Assembly: GCA_963789885.1 (NCBI GenBank)
Contig: CAWBNB010000030.1
Location: forward strand, 383,217 to 447,216
Length of the DNA: 64,000 nucleotides
Reading direction: 5' to 3'
Source: DATEDA01 sp963789885
GTDB taxonomy: Bacteria > Pseudomonadota > Gammaproteobacteria > Burkholderiales > SG8-39
The first letter of the stretch is position 1; every line of letters begins with the position of its first letter. The translations under genes and the position numbers were made by a program. This document shows positions 8,598 to 18,158 of the stretch, piece after piece. The notes below the pieces were generated by a model. The model was not told the origin of the DNA. It saw nothing but the letters and a program-made list of their open reading frames with translations, and searched no databases.

Positions 8598-9140
8598 CTA
8601 CGACGCCTGCTGCGGCGCCATGCGCTTGATCGCGCCGGTCGCGGGGTCGAACGCGTCCCGGTAGATCCGGTCGAGGTTGGTACCGGTGATGCGGATGAAG
8701 CGCGACTTCTCCGGGTAGTCGATCGAGTGGATCGCGGTGCTCGCGTAGATGCCGACCTCGCCGGGGTTGAGGCGGTACTTGCGCGTCACCTCGAGCTTCG
8801 CGTGCGCCGGATCGGCGCCGTCGTCGACGCGCCGGAACTCGGTCATGTCGGTGTACCCGGTCGCCTGGCCGTAAACCGCCCACGACTCGCCGTGGTTGTG
8901 GGGCGGGGAGACCCGCGGCTTCTCGTTGATGTGCGCGAGCACCTGGAAGCCGAGCTCGCCGTCCTCGTAGAGGAGGTGCAACCCCGGTTTCGCCGCCGGC
9001 CCGCAGGTCCGGTCGACAAACGCCGCGTTGGCGAGCAGGTGCGCGAGCGAGCGGCGCACCGCTTCGAGCGCGTCCGGCCCGGCGCCCCGGGCGAGCGTCT
9101 CGTGGCAATCCCGGCAGAAATCTTCGAGCTCATAGGTCAT
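8598..9140 (-). CDS. cupin-fold metal-dependent enzyme (COG5553/cysteine-dioxygenase-like)
   Basis: A 180-residue protein of the double-stranded beta-helix superfamily. The metal site is suggested by PPHNHGESWAVY (two histidines plus glutamate, around residues 80-85) and by the later IHSIDYPEKSRFIR strand that supplies another histidine. This resembles the predicted metal enzymes near cysteine/thiol dioxygenases. It sits inside the Liv operon between livF and livH, so its substrate may be an imported amino acid or thiol compound. That is inference, and the substrate is not shown by sequence. Confidence 0.65.
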   Translation of the reverse strand: MTYELEDFCRDCHETLARGAGPDALEAVRRSLAHLLANAAFVDRTCGPAAKPGLHLLYEDGELGFQVLAHINEKPRVSPPHNHGESWAVYGQATGYTDMTEFRRVDDGADPAHAKLEVTRKYRLNPGEVGIYASTAIHSIDYPEKSRFIRITGTNLDRIYRDAFDPATGAIKRMAPQQAS

Positions 9141-9180
9141 GGCCAGCCTCCGTGTCTGGTACGGGTGTTCGCCAATGGTA

Positions 9181-9906
9181 CTAGTGCCGGGCGGAACCGA
9201 GGTAGGCGCGCCTGATTACCTCGTCCTCGGCGAGCGCCCCCGGCGATCCGCTGAAGGTCACGCGCCCCTGCTCCATCAGGTAGAAGTGATGCGCCACCTT
9301 CAGCGCCAGGTGGGCGTTCTGCTCGACAAGGAAGATGGTCGTGCCGTCGCGGTTGAGCTCGGTGACGATCGCGAAGATCTCTTCGACGATCATGGGCGCA
9401 AGACCGAGCGACGGCTCGTCCATGAGCAGCAGCTTCGGCCGGGACATCAGCGCGCGCGCGACGGCGAGCATCTGCTGCTCGCCGCCGGAGAGCGTCCCCG
9501 CCGCCTGGGCGGCCCGCTCCTTCAGGCGCGGAAAGCGGCCGTAGAGGCGCTCGACGTCGACGGCGATTTCCGCCTTGTCGTTGCGCTGGTAGGCGCCGGC
9601 GGCGAGGTTCTCGGCGACGGTCATGTGCGGGAACACGAGCCGGTTCTCGGGCACGAGGGCGACACCGCGCGCGACGATGTCGTGCGGGGCCCGGCCCGCG
9701 ATCTCCTCGCCGGCGAACCGGATGGAGCCGCGCCGCGGCCGGAGGATCCCGCTCGTCGTCATCATCAGCGTCGTCTTTCCGGCGCCGTTCGGGCCGAGCA
9801 GGCAGGTGATCGAGCCCTGTGCCACGGCGAGCGTCACGCCCTTGAGCGCCTCGATCTTGCCGTAGGCGGTGACGACGTCGCCGACCTCGAGGAGCGCCGC
9901 GGTCAT
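9181..9906 (-). CDS. livF: branched-chain amino-acid ABC ATPase LivF
   Basis: A 241-residue ABC ATPase with Walker A GPNGAGKTT, signature LSGGEQQMLAVARAL, Walker B LLLMDEPSLGL and the H-loop region FLVEQNAHLAL. The LivF-specific start (LEVGDVVTAYGKIEALKG) and length are normal. Its ATG overlaps the livG stop (ATGA). It powers uptake with LivG. Confidence 0.93.
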   Translation of the reverse strand: MTAALLEVGDVVTAYGKIEALKGVTLAVAQGSITCLLGPNGAGKTTLMMTTSGILRPRRGSIRFAGEEIAGRAPHDIVARGVALVPENRLVFPHMTVAENLAAGAYQRNDKAEIAVDVERLYGRFPRLKERAAQAAGTLSGGEQQMLAVARALMSRPKLLLMDEPSLGLAPMIVEEIFAIVTELNRDGTTIFLVEQNAHLALKVAHHFYLMEQGRVTFSGSPGALAEDEVIRRAYLGSARH

Positions 9907-10658
9907 TTGACGTCGCCGCCGAGGTAGGCCTTCCGCACCACCGGATCGGCCTGGATCTCCGCCGGCGTCCCTTCGGCGATCTTTTGGCCGAAGTTGAGCA
10001 CCGCGATCCGGTCGGTGACGCCCATCACGAGCTCCATCACGTGCTCGACGAGGAGGATCGTGACGCCGCGCCCCCGGAGCTTGAGGATCCGCTCGCGCAG
10101 CTGCCCGATCTCCTCGGCGTTCATGCCCGCGGCCGGCTCGTCGAGCAGCAGGAGCTTCGGCCGCGCGGCGAGTGCGCGGGCGAGCTCGAGGCGCCGCTGC
10201 TCGCCGAATGCGAGGTTGCCGGCGAGCTCGTCCTGCTTGGCGCCGAGGCCGGCGAACTCGAGGAGCTCGCCGATCTCGGCGCGGATCCCGGAGGAGCCGC
10301 CGAGCCAGCGCCTGAAGAAGCCCCTGCGCGCGTGATCCTCGGGCGAGTTCTGCGCGACCCACAGGTTCTGCCAGACGGTGAGGTGGCCGAAGAGCCGGAT
10401 GTTCTGGAACGTGCGCGCGATCCCGAGGCCGAGGCGCCGGTGGACCGGCACGCCGGCGAGGTCCGCGCCGCGAAAGAGGATCTGCCCGGTGGTCAGGGGG
10501 AAGAGGCCGGTGACGAGGTTGACGGTGGTGCTCTTGCCCGAGCCGTTCGGTCCGATGAGGCCGAAGATCGCGCCTTCGGCGACGTCGAGGTCGAGCCCGT
10601 CGACCGCGCGCACGCCGCCGAAGTGCCGGGAAGCCGCCCTGAGCTCGAGCATGCTCAT
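9903..10658 (-). CDS. livG: branched-chain amino-acid ABC ATPase LivG
   Basis: A 251-residue ABC ATPase. Walker A is GPNGSGKST, the helical region contains the LivG hallmark GIARTFQNIRLF, the signature LAFGEQRRLELARAL replaces LSGGQ as usual in LivG, and Walker B LLLDEPAAGMN follows. It ends with the AYLGGDVK tail. The second Met (10652) is an alternative start. It lies 10 bases after livM and overlaps livF by 4 bases. Confidence 0.93.
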   Translation of the reverse strand: MSMLELRAASRHFGGVRAVDGLDLDVAEGAIFGLIGPNGSGKSTTVNLVTGLFPLTTGQILFRGADLAGVPVHRRLGLGIARTFQNIRLFGHLTVWQNLWVAQNSPEDHARRGFFRRWLGGSSGIRAEIGELLEFAGLGAKQDELAGNLAFGEQRRLELARALAARPKLLLLDEPAAGMNAEEIGQLRERILKLRGRGVTILLVEHVMELVMGVTDRIAVLNFGQKIAEGTPAEIQADPVVRKAYLGGDVK

Positions 10659-10668
10659 CGGCTGCGCA

Positions 10669-11559
10669 TCACCGCCCGAACAGCCGCTTCAGCCACGCGA
10701 GCGCCTGCGCGTCGAGCAGGCCGTGCGGTCGCAGGTTCATCGACAGCACGATCAGGGCGCCGAAGAGCAGGTTGCGCCAGTCGCCGAGGAAGCGCAGCCC
10801 TTCGATGAGGAAGCCCTGCACGAACACCACCGCGGCGAGCGTGCCGAACACGCTGGCGACCCCGCCGACGATCGGGTAGGCAAGGGCGAAGGTCGCGACC
10901 AGGATGTTGAAGTTGGTGTGCTCGATGTGGGTCGTGTAGTGAGCGAACAGGCCGCCGGCGACGCCGGCGATCGCGCCGCCGACGGTCATCGCGCTCACCT
11001 TGATCGCGGTCAGGTTGATGCCGACCGACTGCGCGGCGAGCTCGTCCTCGCCCACGGCCCGCAGCACCGCGCCGTAGCGCGACCGGTCGAACCACCAGAG
11101 CAGCGCCATCACAAAGGCCACAATTACCCAGATGAAGAGCATCACCTCGAGCGTCGTCCAGCCGTGCTCGGGGAAGTAGCGGATCTGGCGGAACCCCTCG
11201 CCGCCGAGCGGGCCCACCTTCACGTCGCCGCGCGCGACCTGGTAGTCGAAGTTGAAGAAGAAGAGCCGCACGCCCTCGCCGAACGCGAGCGTCGCGACCA
11301 CCAGGATCAGCCCGCGCACGCGGAGCGCGGGAAACCCCACCGCACACGCAACGAGCGCGCCGACGAGGGCGCTCGCCGCGAGCGCCGGCACGAGCGCCCA
11401 GCCGGCGAGCACGGTGAGCATCGCGGCGGTGTAGGCGCCGATCGCCTGGAAGCCCGCCTGCGCGAGGCTCACCTGCCCGGTAAGGAGGACGATGTACGCG
11501 GAGAGGCCGAGGAGCGTGTGCACCCCGATGATCTGCGCCAGACCGTAGTAGAAATCCAC
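10669..11559 (-). CDS. livM: branched-chain amino-acid ABC permease LivM (first copy)
   Basis: A 296-residue LivM permease: GQVSLAQAGFQAIGAYTAA early on, the coupling segment VGEDELAAQSVGINLTAIK, and the C-terminal RPHGLLDAQ motif. It follows livH after a 3-base gap and precedes livG, the standard order. It is distinct in sequence from the second LivM at 6764-7666. Confidence 0.92.
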   Translation of the reverse strand: MDFYYGLAQIIGVHTLLGLSAYIVLLTGQVSLAQAGFQAIGAYTAAMLTVLAGWALVPALAASALVGALVACAVGFPALRVRGLILVVATLAFGEGVRLFFFNFDYQVARGDVKVGPLGGEGFRQIRYFPEHGWTTLEVMLFIWVIVAFVMALLWWFDRSRYGAVLRAVGEDELAAQSVGINLTAIKVSAMTVGGAIAGVAGGLFAHYTTHIEHTNFNILVATFALAYPIVGGVASVFGTLAAVVFVQGFLIEGLRFLGDWRNLLFGALIVLSMNLRPHGLLDAQALAWLKRLFGR

Positions 11560-11562
11560 TGT

Positions 11563-12441
11563 CTAGTCCCGCCCTGCACCGTGAGCGAAGATGCCTCCGG
11601 GCCGGAACACCAGGAACACGAACAGTAGGAGCATCACGTACAGGTCGCGCTCGGTGACGCCGCGGTACTGCTGGAACAGGTTCTCGAAACCGCCGACCAG
11701 CAGCCCCGCGACGATCGCGCCGGGGATCGATCCGAGTCCGCCGATCACCGTGACGATCAGCCCCTTCACCGTCAGCGGCGTCGTGAGCAGCGGCGAGAGC
11801 GTGCCCACCGACGCGCCGATCAGCGCGCCGGCGATCCCGCCGAGGAGGCCGGTGATCACGAACGTCGCCGCGTTCACCCGCGTCACCCGGATGCCGCAGA
11901 GCTCGGCTGCGACCGGCTGCTGCGAGACCGCGCGCGTCGCAAGCCCGAGCCGCGTCCTGTAGAGCAGGGCGAGGAGGCCCACCATGCAGACGACGCTCAC
12001 TGCGAAGACGAGGAGCAGATCGCCGCGCAGCGTGATCTCGCCCGCCCTGAACATGACGTCGTCGAACATCGCCGGGTAGTTCCGCGGCATGCCGTCGGTC
12101 ACGTGGACGATGATCTCGTCGATCAGCAGCAGCATCCCGACGGTGGCCATCAGGGTCGCGAGCGGGCTCGCGAGCGGGATGAAATGGAAACAGGTCAGGT
12201 AGACGAGGTAGCCGAGCAGGCCCCCGGCGAGGAACGCGCCGAGGAACACCGCCCACGGCGGCGCGCCGTGCCAGAGGCCGAGGACCAGCAGCCCGCAGTA
12301 CGCGCCGCCGATCGACGCAGCGGCGTAGGCCAGATTGAGCTTGTGCATCACGCCGAACACCAGCGTGAAGCCGATGCCGATCAGCGCGTAGGTCGCGCCG
12401 AACAGTACGCCGTCCAAGACTGCTTGGAATAGGTCGAGCAT
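11563..12441 (-). CDS. livH: branched-chain amino-acid ABC permease LivH (first copy)
   Basis: A 292-residue LivH permease, with GVLFGATYALIGIGFTLVFG at the N-terminus, SQQPVAAELCGIRVTRV as the ATPase-coupling segment and GGLGSIPGAIVAGLLVGG near the end. ATG 12441 is chosen. A TTG nine bases upstream (12450) is the only alternative and is too close to the purine-rich AGGCGG. The translation start lies next to the hairpin at 12448-12486, which may damp its expression relative to livK. Confidence 0.92.
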   Translation of the reverse strand: MLDLFQAVLDGVLFGATYALIGIGFTLVFGVMHKLNLAYAAASIGGAYCGLLVLGLWHGAPPWAVFLGAFLAGGLLGYLVYLTCFHFIPLASPLATLMATVGMLLLIDEIIVHVTDGMPRNYPAMFDDVMFRAGEITLRGDLLLVFAVSVVCMVGLLALLYRTRLGLATRAVSQQPVAAELCGIRVTRVNAATFVITGLLGGIAGALIGASVGTLSPLLTTPLTVKGLIVTVIGGLGSIPGAIVAGLLVGGFENLFQQYRGVTERDLYVMLLLFVFLVFRPGGIFAHGAGRD

Positions 12442-12447
12442 AGACGC

Positions 12448-12486
12448 CAACGCCGCCTAACGGGCTCACGCCCGCAGACGGCGTTG
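12448..12486 (-). promoter_or_regulatory. nested hairpin between livK and livH
   Basis: CAACGCCG (12448-12455) pairs with CGGCGTTG (12479-12486), and inside it CGGGC (12461-12465) pairs with GCCCG (12470-12474) over a TCAC loop. Its place just after the receptor gene and over the livH ribosome-binding region suggests attenuation or 3' mRNA protection of the abundant livK message. No U-tract follows. Confidence 0.5.
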
Positions 12487-12502
12487 TCTCGTTCGGCTCG
12501 CC

Positions 12503-13696
12503 CTAGAGGGGGTTGTGGTACACCGACCACTGCCCGTTCTTCGCCCGCACGAATACGAACGGCTTCTCGGCCTCGCGGTCCTCGCGCTTCGTCGTCCCGA
12601 GCAGGCCCTCGGTCGTCTTCAGCTTCGCCAGCCCGTCGCGGATCTTCCGGCGGTCGGCCTGGACCGTGTCGGGCTTGGCGAGGACCTTCTCGCTCTCCAT
12701 CACGTCCTTGAGGATGAACACGTTCTCCCACGCGGCCATGCTGTGGAGATCGGCGTTGCCCTTGAATTTCGCGGTGGCCTTTGCCGCGGCGATCGCCTTC
12801 GGGGTCACCGGCGCGTAACTGGTCGGGATGATCATCCCCTCGGCCTGCTTGGCACAGCCCTCGAGCGTCTCCAGGCTGGAGGAACTGTCTAGCCCGATGA
12901 GCACCTTCGGCTTCACGCCCTGGCGCTGCATCTCCTTCAGCACCCCGCAGGTCGTGAATGGGTGCGCCGAGATCGCGACAACGTCAGCGTCCGCCTTCTT
13001 CATCTCGCGCACCTGGGTGGCGAAGTTGGTGTCGTTCAGCAGCCACTTCGACTCGCCCAGCACCTTGAAACCGTTCACGTTGGCGCGGTCCTTCATCACC
13101 GCGTACCACAAGGCGCGCGAGTGCGCGAAGTCCTCCTCGACGCCCCCGTAGACGGTCTTCGCCTGGGGAAACTCGGTGCGCACGTAGTTGAACAGCGAGG
13201 AATACATCGTCATCTCGCTCGGCACGTTGCGGAACGCCCATTCGGAGATCTTGGCGAGCCCGCCCTTGATCGCGACGTCGGTGAAGATCGGCATCTGCAG
13301 CCCGGAGTCGCTCGCGTCGCCCACCTTCTTCTGGAGGATGCCGAACTGCGGCTCGGCGACGTTCGAGCACGTCGGGCCGATGATGACGAGGAAATCGGCC
13401 GACGCGATCCGCCGCGTGACCGAGATGCCTTCCTCGGCGGTGCAGCGGTCGTCGAAGAACTCCATCACGATCTTGCCGCGGGTGCCGTCGCCGAGCTTGA
13501 CGCCTCCGGCCTTGTTGATCTCGTCGGCCGCGGCGAGTATCGCGGCCTCGCTGTTGACGCCGAACGACCGCACGACGCCCGACTTCGCGCCCATGCCGGC
13601 GATCTTGACGGTGCGTTCCTGCGCCGCCGCCCCGGAAGGCAGGCCCAGCGCGAGCGAAGTGAGCGCGGCGGTGACCGCGAGAGCCAGGGCTTTCAT
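12503..13696 (-). CDS. livK: branched-chain amino-acid ABC transporter periplasmic receptor LivK-like
   Basis: A 397-residue type I periplasmic-binding protein with a signal peptide cleaved near GAAA-QERTV. The Leu/Ile/Val-binding fold is seen in INKAGGV and in the VIIGPTCSNVAEP segment near residue 120 that usually contacts the ligand alpha-amino/carboxylate group. ATG 13696 has GGAGG about five bases upstream. An upstream in-frame TTG is less likely. First gene of the long Liv operon. The ligand could be a branched amino acid, amide or aromatic acid, since this family is broad in betaproteobacteria. Confidence 0.88.
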   Translation of the reverse strand: MKALALAVTAALTSLALGLPSGAAAQERTVKIAGMGAKSGVVRSFGVNSEAAILAAADEINKAGGVKLGDGTRGKIVMEFFDDRCTAEEGISVTRRIASADFLVIIGPTCSNVAEPQFGILQKKVGDASDSGLQMPIFTDVAIKGGLAKISEWAFRNVPSEMTMYSSLFNYVRTEFPQAKTVYGGVEEDFAHSRALWYAVMKDRANVNGFKVLGESKWLLNDTNFATQVREMKKADADVVAISAHPFTTCGVLKEMQRQGVKPKVLIGLDSSSSLETLEGCAKQAEGMIIPTSYAPVTPKAIAAAKATAKFKGNADLHSMAAWENVFILKDVMESEKVLAKPDTVQADRRKIRDGLAKLKTTEGLLGTTKREDREAEKPFVFVRAKNGQWSVYHNPL

Positions 13697-13847
13697 GCGT
13701 TCCTCCTTCAATGGATCGGCTATATTTCTGGTTGCGGGCGACGCTGCCGAAACGCCGCCCGCGATGGTTCGAAACGCGACTCGAGGCAGTCTAGTGGCCC
13801 CCGCCCGGGGGTGTCAACGAGCGAGCGACCATCCTCAAGGAGGAGCC

Positions 13848-15585
13848 ATGGCCACCAAGTCCCGACGCACCGCGGCATCACGACGGAAGAGCGCACCGGT
13901 CAAGCGCCGGGCCCTGGCGAAGTCCCCGGCGCGCGCGCGGCGGCGGGCGGCGCCGAAGGCCGGCGCGAGCCTCTGGGCGGGCCTCAAGCCCGGCCCCGCC
14001 AATTTCACGACGCTGACGCCGGTTGCGTTCCTGCCGCGGTTGGCGGAGATCCATCCTGACCGCGTCGCGGTGATCCACGGGACGCGTCGGATCACGTATG
14101 CGGCCCTCTACGAGCGCGCCCGGCGGCTCGCTTCGGCGCTCGCAAAGCATGGCATCGGCAAGGGCGACACCGTATCGGCGATGCTGCCGAACGTGCCGGC
14201 GATGATCGAGGCGCATTTCGGCGTCCCGATGCTCGGCGCGGTGCTGAACACGATCAACACGCGCCTCGATGCGGACACCGTCGCCTACATCCTCGAGCAC
14301 GGCGAGGCGAAGGCGATCATCACCGACCGGGCGTTCGCCGCGATCGTCGGGCCGGCGCTCAAGGGCCTGAAGCGGAAGCTCCTGGTCATCGACAACGACG
14401 ATCCGCTCTACACCGGCCCGGGGGAGCGCCTCGGCGGGATCGAGTACGAAGGCGTTCCTCGCGCGGGGCGACCCGGGGTTCGCGTGGTCGCCGCCGGCCG
14501 ACGAGTCGGCGCCGATCGCGCTCAACTACACCTCGGGCACCACCGGCCGGCCGAAGGGCGTCGTCTACCATCACCGCGGCACGTTCCTCGAGAGCGTCGG
14601 CAACGTCATGGCCTGGCCGCTGCCGCCGCGGCCGGTGTACCTGTGGACCCTGCCGCTCTTCCACTGCAACGGCTGGTGCTTCGGCTGGTCGGTGGTCGCG
14701 ATGGGCGGGACGCAGGTCTGCCTGCGCGCGGTCGACCCGGCGGCGATCTTCCCGCTGATCGTCGAGCACGGCGTGACGCACATGTGCGGCGCGCCGACGG
14801 TGCTCTCGATGCTGGTCAACGCGCCCGACGACCAGAAACGGAGGTTCCCGCACGTCGTCGACATCCAGACCGGCGGCTCGCCGCCGCCGGCGAAGGTGAT
14901 CAAGGGCATGGAGGAGCTCGGTTTCCGCGTCACGCACATCTACGGCATGACCGAGCTGCAGGGGCCGTCCACCCTCTGCGAGCCGCAGGAAGCGTGGGCG
15001 CCGATGCCGCTCGAGGAGCGCGCCGTGCAGATGGCGCGGCAGGGCGTCCGCTACCCGGTGGTCGACGGCCACATCGTCGCCGATCCGAAGACCTGCAAGC
15101 CGGTGCCGCAGGACGGGAAGAGCGTCGGCGAGATCCTCGTCCAGGGCAACACCGTGATGCTGGGATATCTCAAGGATTCCAGGGCGACCGCCGAGGCGTT
15201 CGCGGGCGGGTGGATGCACACCGGCGACCTCGCGGTCTGGTACCCGAACAACTACGTCGAGATCAAGGACCGCAAGAAGGACATCATCATCTCGGGCGGC
15301 GAGAACATCTCGTCGGTCGAGGTCGAGATCGCCCTCTACCGGCACGCCGCGGTCGCGCTGGCGGCGGTGGTCGCGCGTCCCGACGAGAAATGGGGCGAGA
15401 CGCCGTGCGCGTTCGTGCAGCTCAAGCCCGGCGCGAGCGTCACCGAGGAGGAGATGATCCGGCACTGCCGCGAGAGCCTCGCCGGCTTCAAGCTGCCGAG
15501 GAAGGTGGTGTTCGGGCCGCTGCCGACGACCGCGACCGGGAAGATCCAGAAGTTCGTGCTGCGGGAGCGGGCGAAGACCTTGTGA
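13848..15585 (+). pseudogene. AMP-dependent acyl-CoA synthetase, one +1 frameshift
   Basis: Two adjacent frames together encode a full acyl-CoA ligase of about 578 residues. The first frame runs from ATG 13848 (with AAGGAGGAG upstream) to about 14450. One extra G at 14451-14452 shifts the frame, and removing it restores a continuous protein. The ATP-binding loop YTSGTTGRPKG, YGMTELQGPS, the GWMHTGDLA motif, the KDRKKDIIISGGENIS hinge and the catalytic lysine in ATGKIQKF are all present. The N-terminus carries an unusual 45-residue Lys/Arg/Ala-rich extension. It is similar to medium-chain or methylthiopropionyl-CoA ligases. The frameshift may be a consensus error. It is divergent from livK over a 150-base gap. 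Confidence 0.8.
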
Positions 15586-15616
15586 AAGGGGGAACGGGGA
15601 AGGGAAGCGCGTCGCG

Positions 15617-16432
15617 CTACCAGTCGGGGTTGAACGCCTTCACGATCGCGCCGCCCGACTTCTCGTCCTCCTCGATCTCGATCAGGCGCCGCGCCGCGGC
15701 CTCCTCGAGCAGCTTCCCGAACGAGCGGAAGCCGTAGTAGTTCTCGTTGAAGCCGGGCTTGCGGCGTTTCAGCGCCTGCTTGACCATCGAGCCCCAGAGC
15801 TTCTCGCCGGCGACGCGCTCCCCGGCGAGCGCCTCGATCGTTTCCATCACCAGATCGAGCGCTTCCTGCTTCTTTTCGTCGTCGGTGGCGGCCTTCGGCT
15901 TCGCCTCCGGCGCCGCCGGCTTCTCCGGCCGGCGCTTGGCCGTCTGCTTGCGCTGCTCGCGCACCAGGTCGTCGTAGTAGATGAACTCGTCGCAGTTGGC
16001 GATCAGGAGGTCCGAGGTCGAGTTCTTGACGCCGACCCCGATCACCGCCTTGTCGTTCTCGCGCAGCTTCGACACGAGCGGCGAGAAGTCGGAGTCGCCG
16101 GTGATCAGCACGAACGTGTCGACGTGGCTCTTCGTGTAGCAGAGGTCGAGCGCGTCGACCACCATCCGGATGTCGGCCGAGTTCTTGCCCGACTGGCGCA
16201 CGTGCGGGATCTCGATCAGCTCGAACGCCGCCTCGTGCATCGAGCGCTTCCACTCCTTGTAGCGGTCCCAGTCGCAGTACGCCTTCTTGACCACGATCTG
16301 GCCCTTGAGCAGCAGCCGCTCGAGCACGTGCTTGATGTCGAACTTCTCGTACTTCGCGTCGCGCACGCCGAGGGCGATGTTCTCGAAGTCGCAGAAAAGC
16401 GCCATGCTGCGGGTTTCGGCGGAGGTGGCCAT
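15617..16432 (-). CDS. NYN-domain (LabA/DUF88) protein
   Basis: A 271-residue protein. Residues about 5-150 form a NYN (PIN-like) nuclease-type domain with the acidic marks ALFCDFENIA, DIRMVVDALDLCY and LITGDSDFSPLV, which bind a metal ion in this family. A Lys/Pro/Ala-rich linker (about 165-195) leads to a C-terminal region ending in YYGFRSFGKLLEEAAAR, resembling an OST-HTH/LOTUS RNA-binding domain. The likely role is RNA processing or decay. The start ATG 16432 is preferred over 16516 because the NYN homology begins shortly after it. It is convergent with the acyl-CoA synthetase. Confidence 0.8.
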   Translation of the reverse strand: MATSAETRSMALFCDFENIALGVRDAKYEKFDIKHVLERLLLKGQIVVKKAYCDWDRYKEWKRSMHEAAFELIEIPHVRQSGKNSADIRMVVDALDLCYTKSHVDTFVLITGDSDFSPLVSKLRENDKAVIGVGVKNSTSDLLIANCDEFIYYDDLVREQRKQTAKRRPEKPAAPEAKPKAATDDEKKQEALDLVMETIEALAGERVAGEKLWGSMVKQALKRRKPGFNENYYGFRSFGKLLEEAAARRLIEIEEDEKSGGAIVKAFNPDW

Positions 16433-16617
16433 TGAGGGTCTTTTGGGAGGGTCGCGGCCCGCATCGTAGCACTGTGCAGAATCGCCGCACCCACGACGCG
16501 CAGCCGTCGCGACCATCAGCGGTGTCCGGCCGCGACGTCTGCCGCGCGCAGTGGACGCCCCCCTCGTCGCGGGCTCGACCGCGACGCAATCGTCGGCCGA
16601 CCGGCGTTAGCGCGCGG

Positions 16618-16974
16618 TCAGTTCAGGATCTTCCACTCCCCGCTCGCGACCCGGCACTGGTTGAAGGTACCGCCGCCATTGAACCCGCCCGCGTGGTTCG
16701 TGTACTGGATCTCGCGGCACTTCATTCCCTTCTGCGTGAAGGTCCGGAGCGGCGTCGCAGTGCCCGAGGCGCCGGTCTTCGGGTTCGACCAGCCGCTCGT
16801 CTCCCCGTCGGCGTTCCGGTTCAGCGCCTCGTTCGAATTCCGCAGCATCATCTGCTGATCCTCTGGTGTCATCCTCTGCATCGGCGAGTCCCTGAGGAAC
16901 CCGAGGTTCTGCGCGTGAACCGCGAGCGAGGTCGCGGCAAGTGCCGCGAGAGCGGCGAGGGCTGCAGGTTTCAT
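16618..16974 (-). CDS. RT0821/Lpp0805-type surface-antigen-like secreted protein
   Basis: A 118-residue protein with a signal peptide (MKPAALAALAALAATSLAVH, cleaved near AVHA-QN). The mature part has the pattern GETSGWSNPKTGASGTATP, then CREIQYT, then QCRVASGEWKIL, typical of the C-terminal domain of RT0821/Lpp0805 and 17-kDa surface-antigen-like proteins. Two cysteines could form a disulfide. The Met at 16974 is chosen because the signal peptide starts there. Function unknown, probably envelope-associated. Confidence 0.65.
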   Translation of the reverse strand: MKPAALAALAALAATSLAVHAQNLGFLRDSPMQRMTPEDQQMMLRNSNEALNRNADGETSGWSNPKTGASGTATPLRTFTQKGMKCREIQYTNHAGGFNGGGTFNQCRVASGEWKILN

Positions 16975-17066
16975 CGACGTGGGGCTCCGTAGGTTGCTGC
17001 TTTGCCGCAAGGATAACCGCGCCGGATGCGCTAGGCTAGCCTCGTCCGCCGAGGAGAGGAACTCCG

Positions 17067-18153
17067 ATGACGCCGCCGAAGCTGCGCGCGATCCGCGCGC
17101 GCGCCGTGAATGTCCCGATCAAGCGCCCGCTCCCGGTCGCCACCGGCGCCGTGACGCATTCGCCGCTGGTGCTGATCGACCTCGAGACCGAGGAGGGGAT
17201 CCGCGGCGCGAGCTACGTCTGGCTGCCTGCGCCGTACGCGGCGAGGCCGGTCGCGCAACTGAGTCGAGGCCTACGGCGAGCTCCTGAAGGGCGAGCCGGT
17301 CGTGCCGATCGCGATCGAGCAGAAGCTGCGCCGGCGATTGACCCTGCTCGGGCCGCACGGGCTGACGGCGGTCGCGCTCTCCGGCGTCGACGTCGCGTGC
17401 TGGGACGTCGCGGCGAAGGTGGCTCGCCTGCCGCTCGCCCGCCTGCTCGGCGGCGATCTGCGCCCGATCCCGGCGTACAACTCGAACGGCCTCGGCATCA
17501 TGGGCGCCGACCGCGCGGCGAAGGAGGCGGTCGAGCTTGCGGCCGGCTTCAAGGCAATCAAGGTGCGGCTCGGCTACCCGACGCTCGCCGAGGATCTCGC
17601 GGTCGTGCGCGCGGTGCGCCGCGCGGTCGGCGACGCGATGGTTCTGATGTCGGACTACAACCAGTTCCTGCTGCCGCCCGAGGCGGAGGCGCGCGCCCGC
17701 GCGCTCGACGGCGAAGGCCTTGCCTGGATCGAGGAGCCGGTGCGCTACGACGACTACGCAGGGTGCGCTCGCGTCGCCGCGGCCGCCGCGACGCCGATCC
17801 AGATCGGCGAGAACGCGTGGGGGTCGCACGACGTGCAGCATGCGCTCGAGGCGAACGCGTGCGACTACTTCATGCCCGATCTCGCCCGGATCGGCGGTGT
17901 CACCGGCTGGCTGCGCGCGGCGGCGCTCACCGAAGCGCGGGGGATGCCGACGTCCTCGCACCTCTTCCCCGAGGTGTCGGCCCACCTGATGGCGGTCACG
18001 CCGACGGCGCACTGGCTGGAGTACGTCGACTGGGCGAACCCCGTCCTCGAGCAGCCGCTCGAGCTCCGGGACGGCGCGGCGGTGATTCCCGACCGGCCGG
18101 GGAACGGTCTCGCGTGGAACGAGGAAGCGGTGCGCCGCTACCTCGTTCCGTAA
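17067..18153 (+). pseudogene. mandelate racemase/muconate-lactonizing enzyme-like protein, one +1 frameshift
   Basis: Enolase-superfamily enzyme, about 361 residues once a single extra A at 17262 (ctg-A-gtc) is removed. The N-terminal capping domain is in one frame (17067 to about 17260) and the barrel is in the next. The barrel shows FKAIKVRLG (catalytic lysine of the KxK type), then metal-binding acids in MSDYNQFL, WIEEP and IQIGENAW, and the later SSHLFPEV histidine. The set resembles the mandelate racemase subgroup. Substrate unknown. The frameshift may be a consensus error. It is convergent with ahpD. Confidence 0.8.
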
Positions 18154-18158
18154 CGCGG

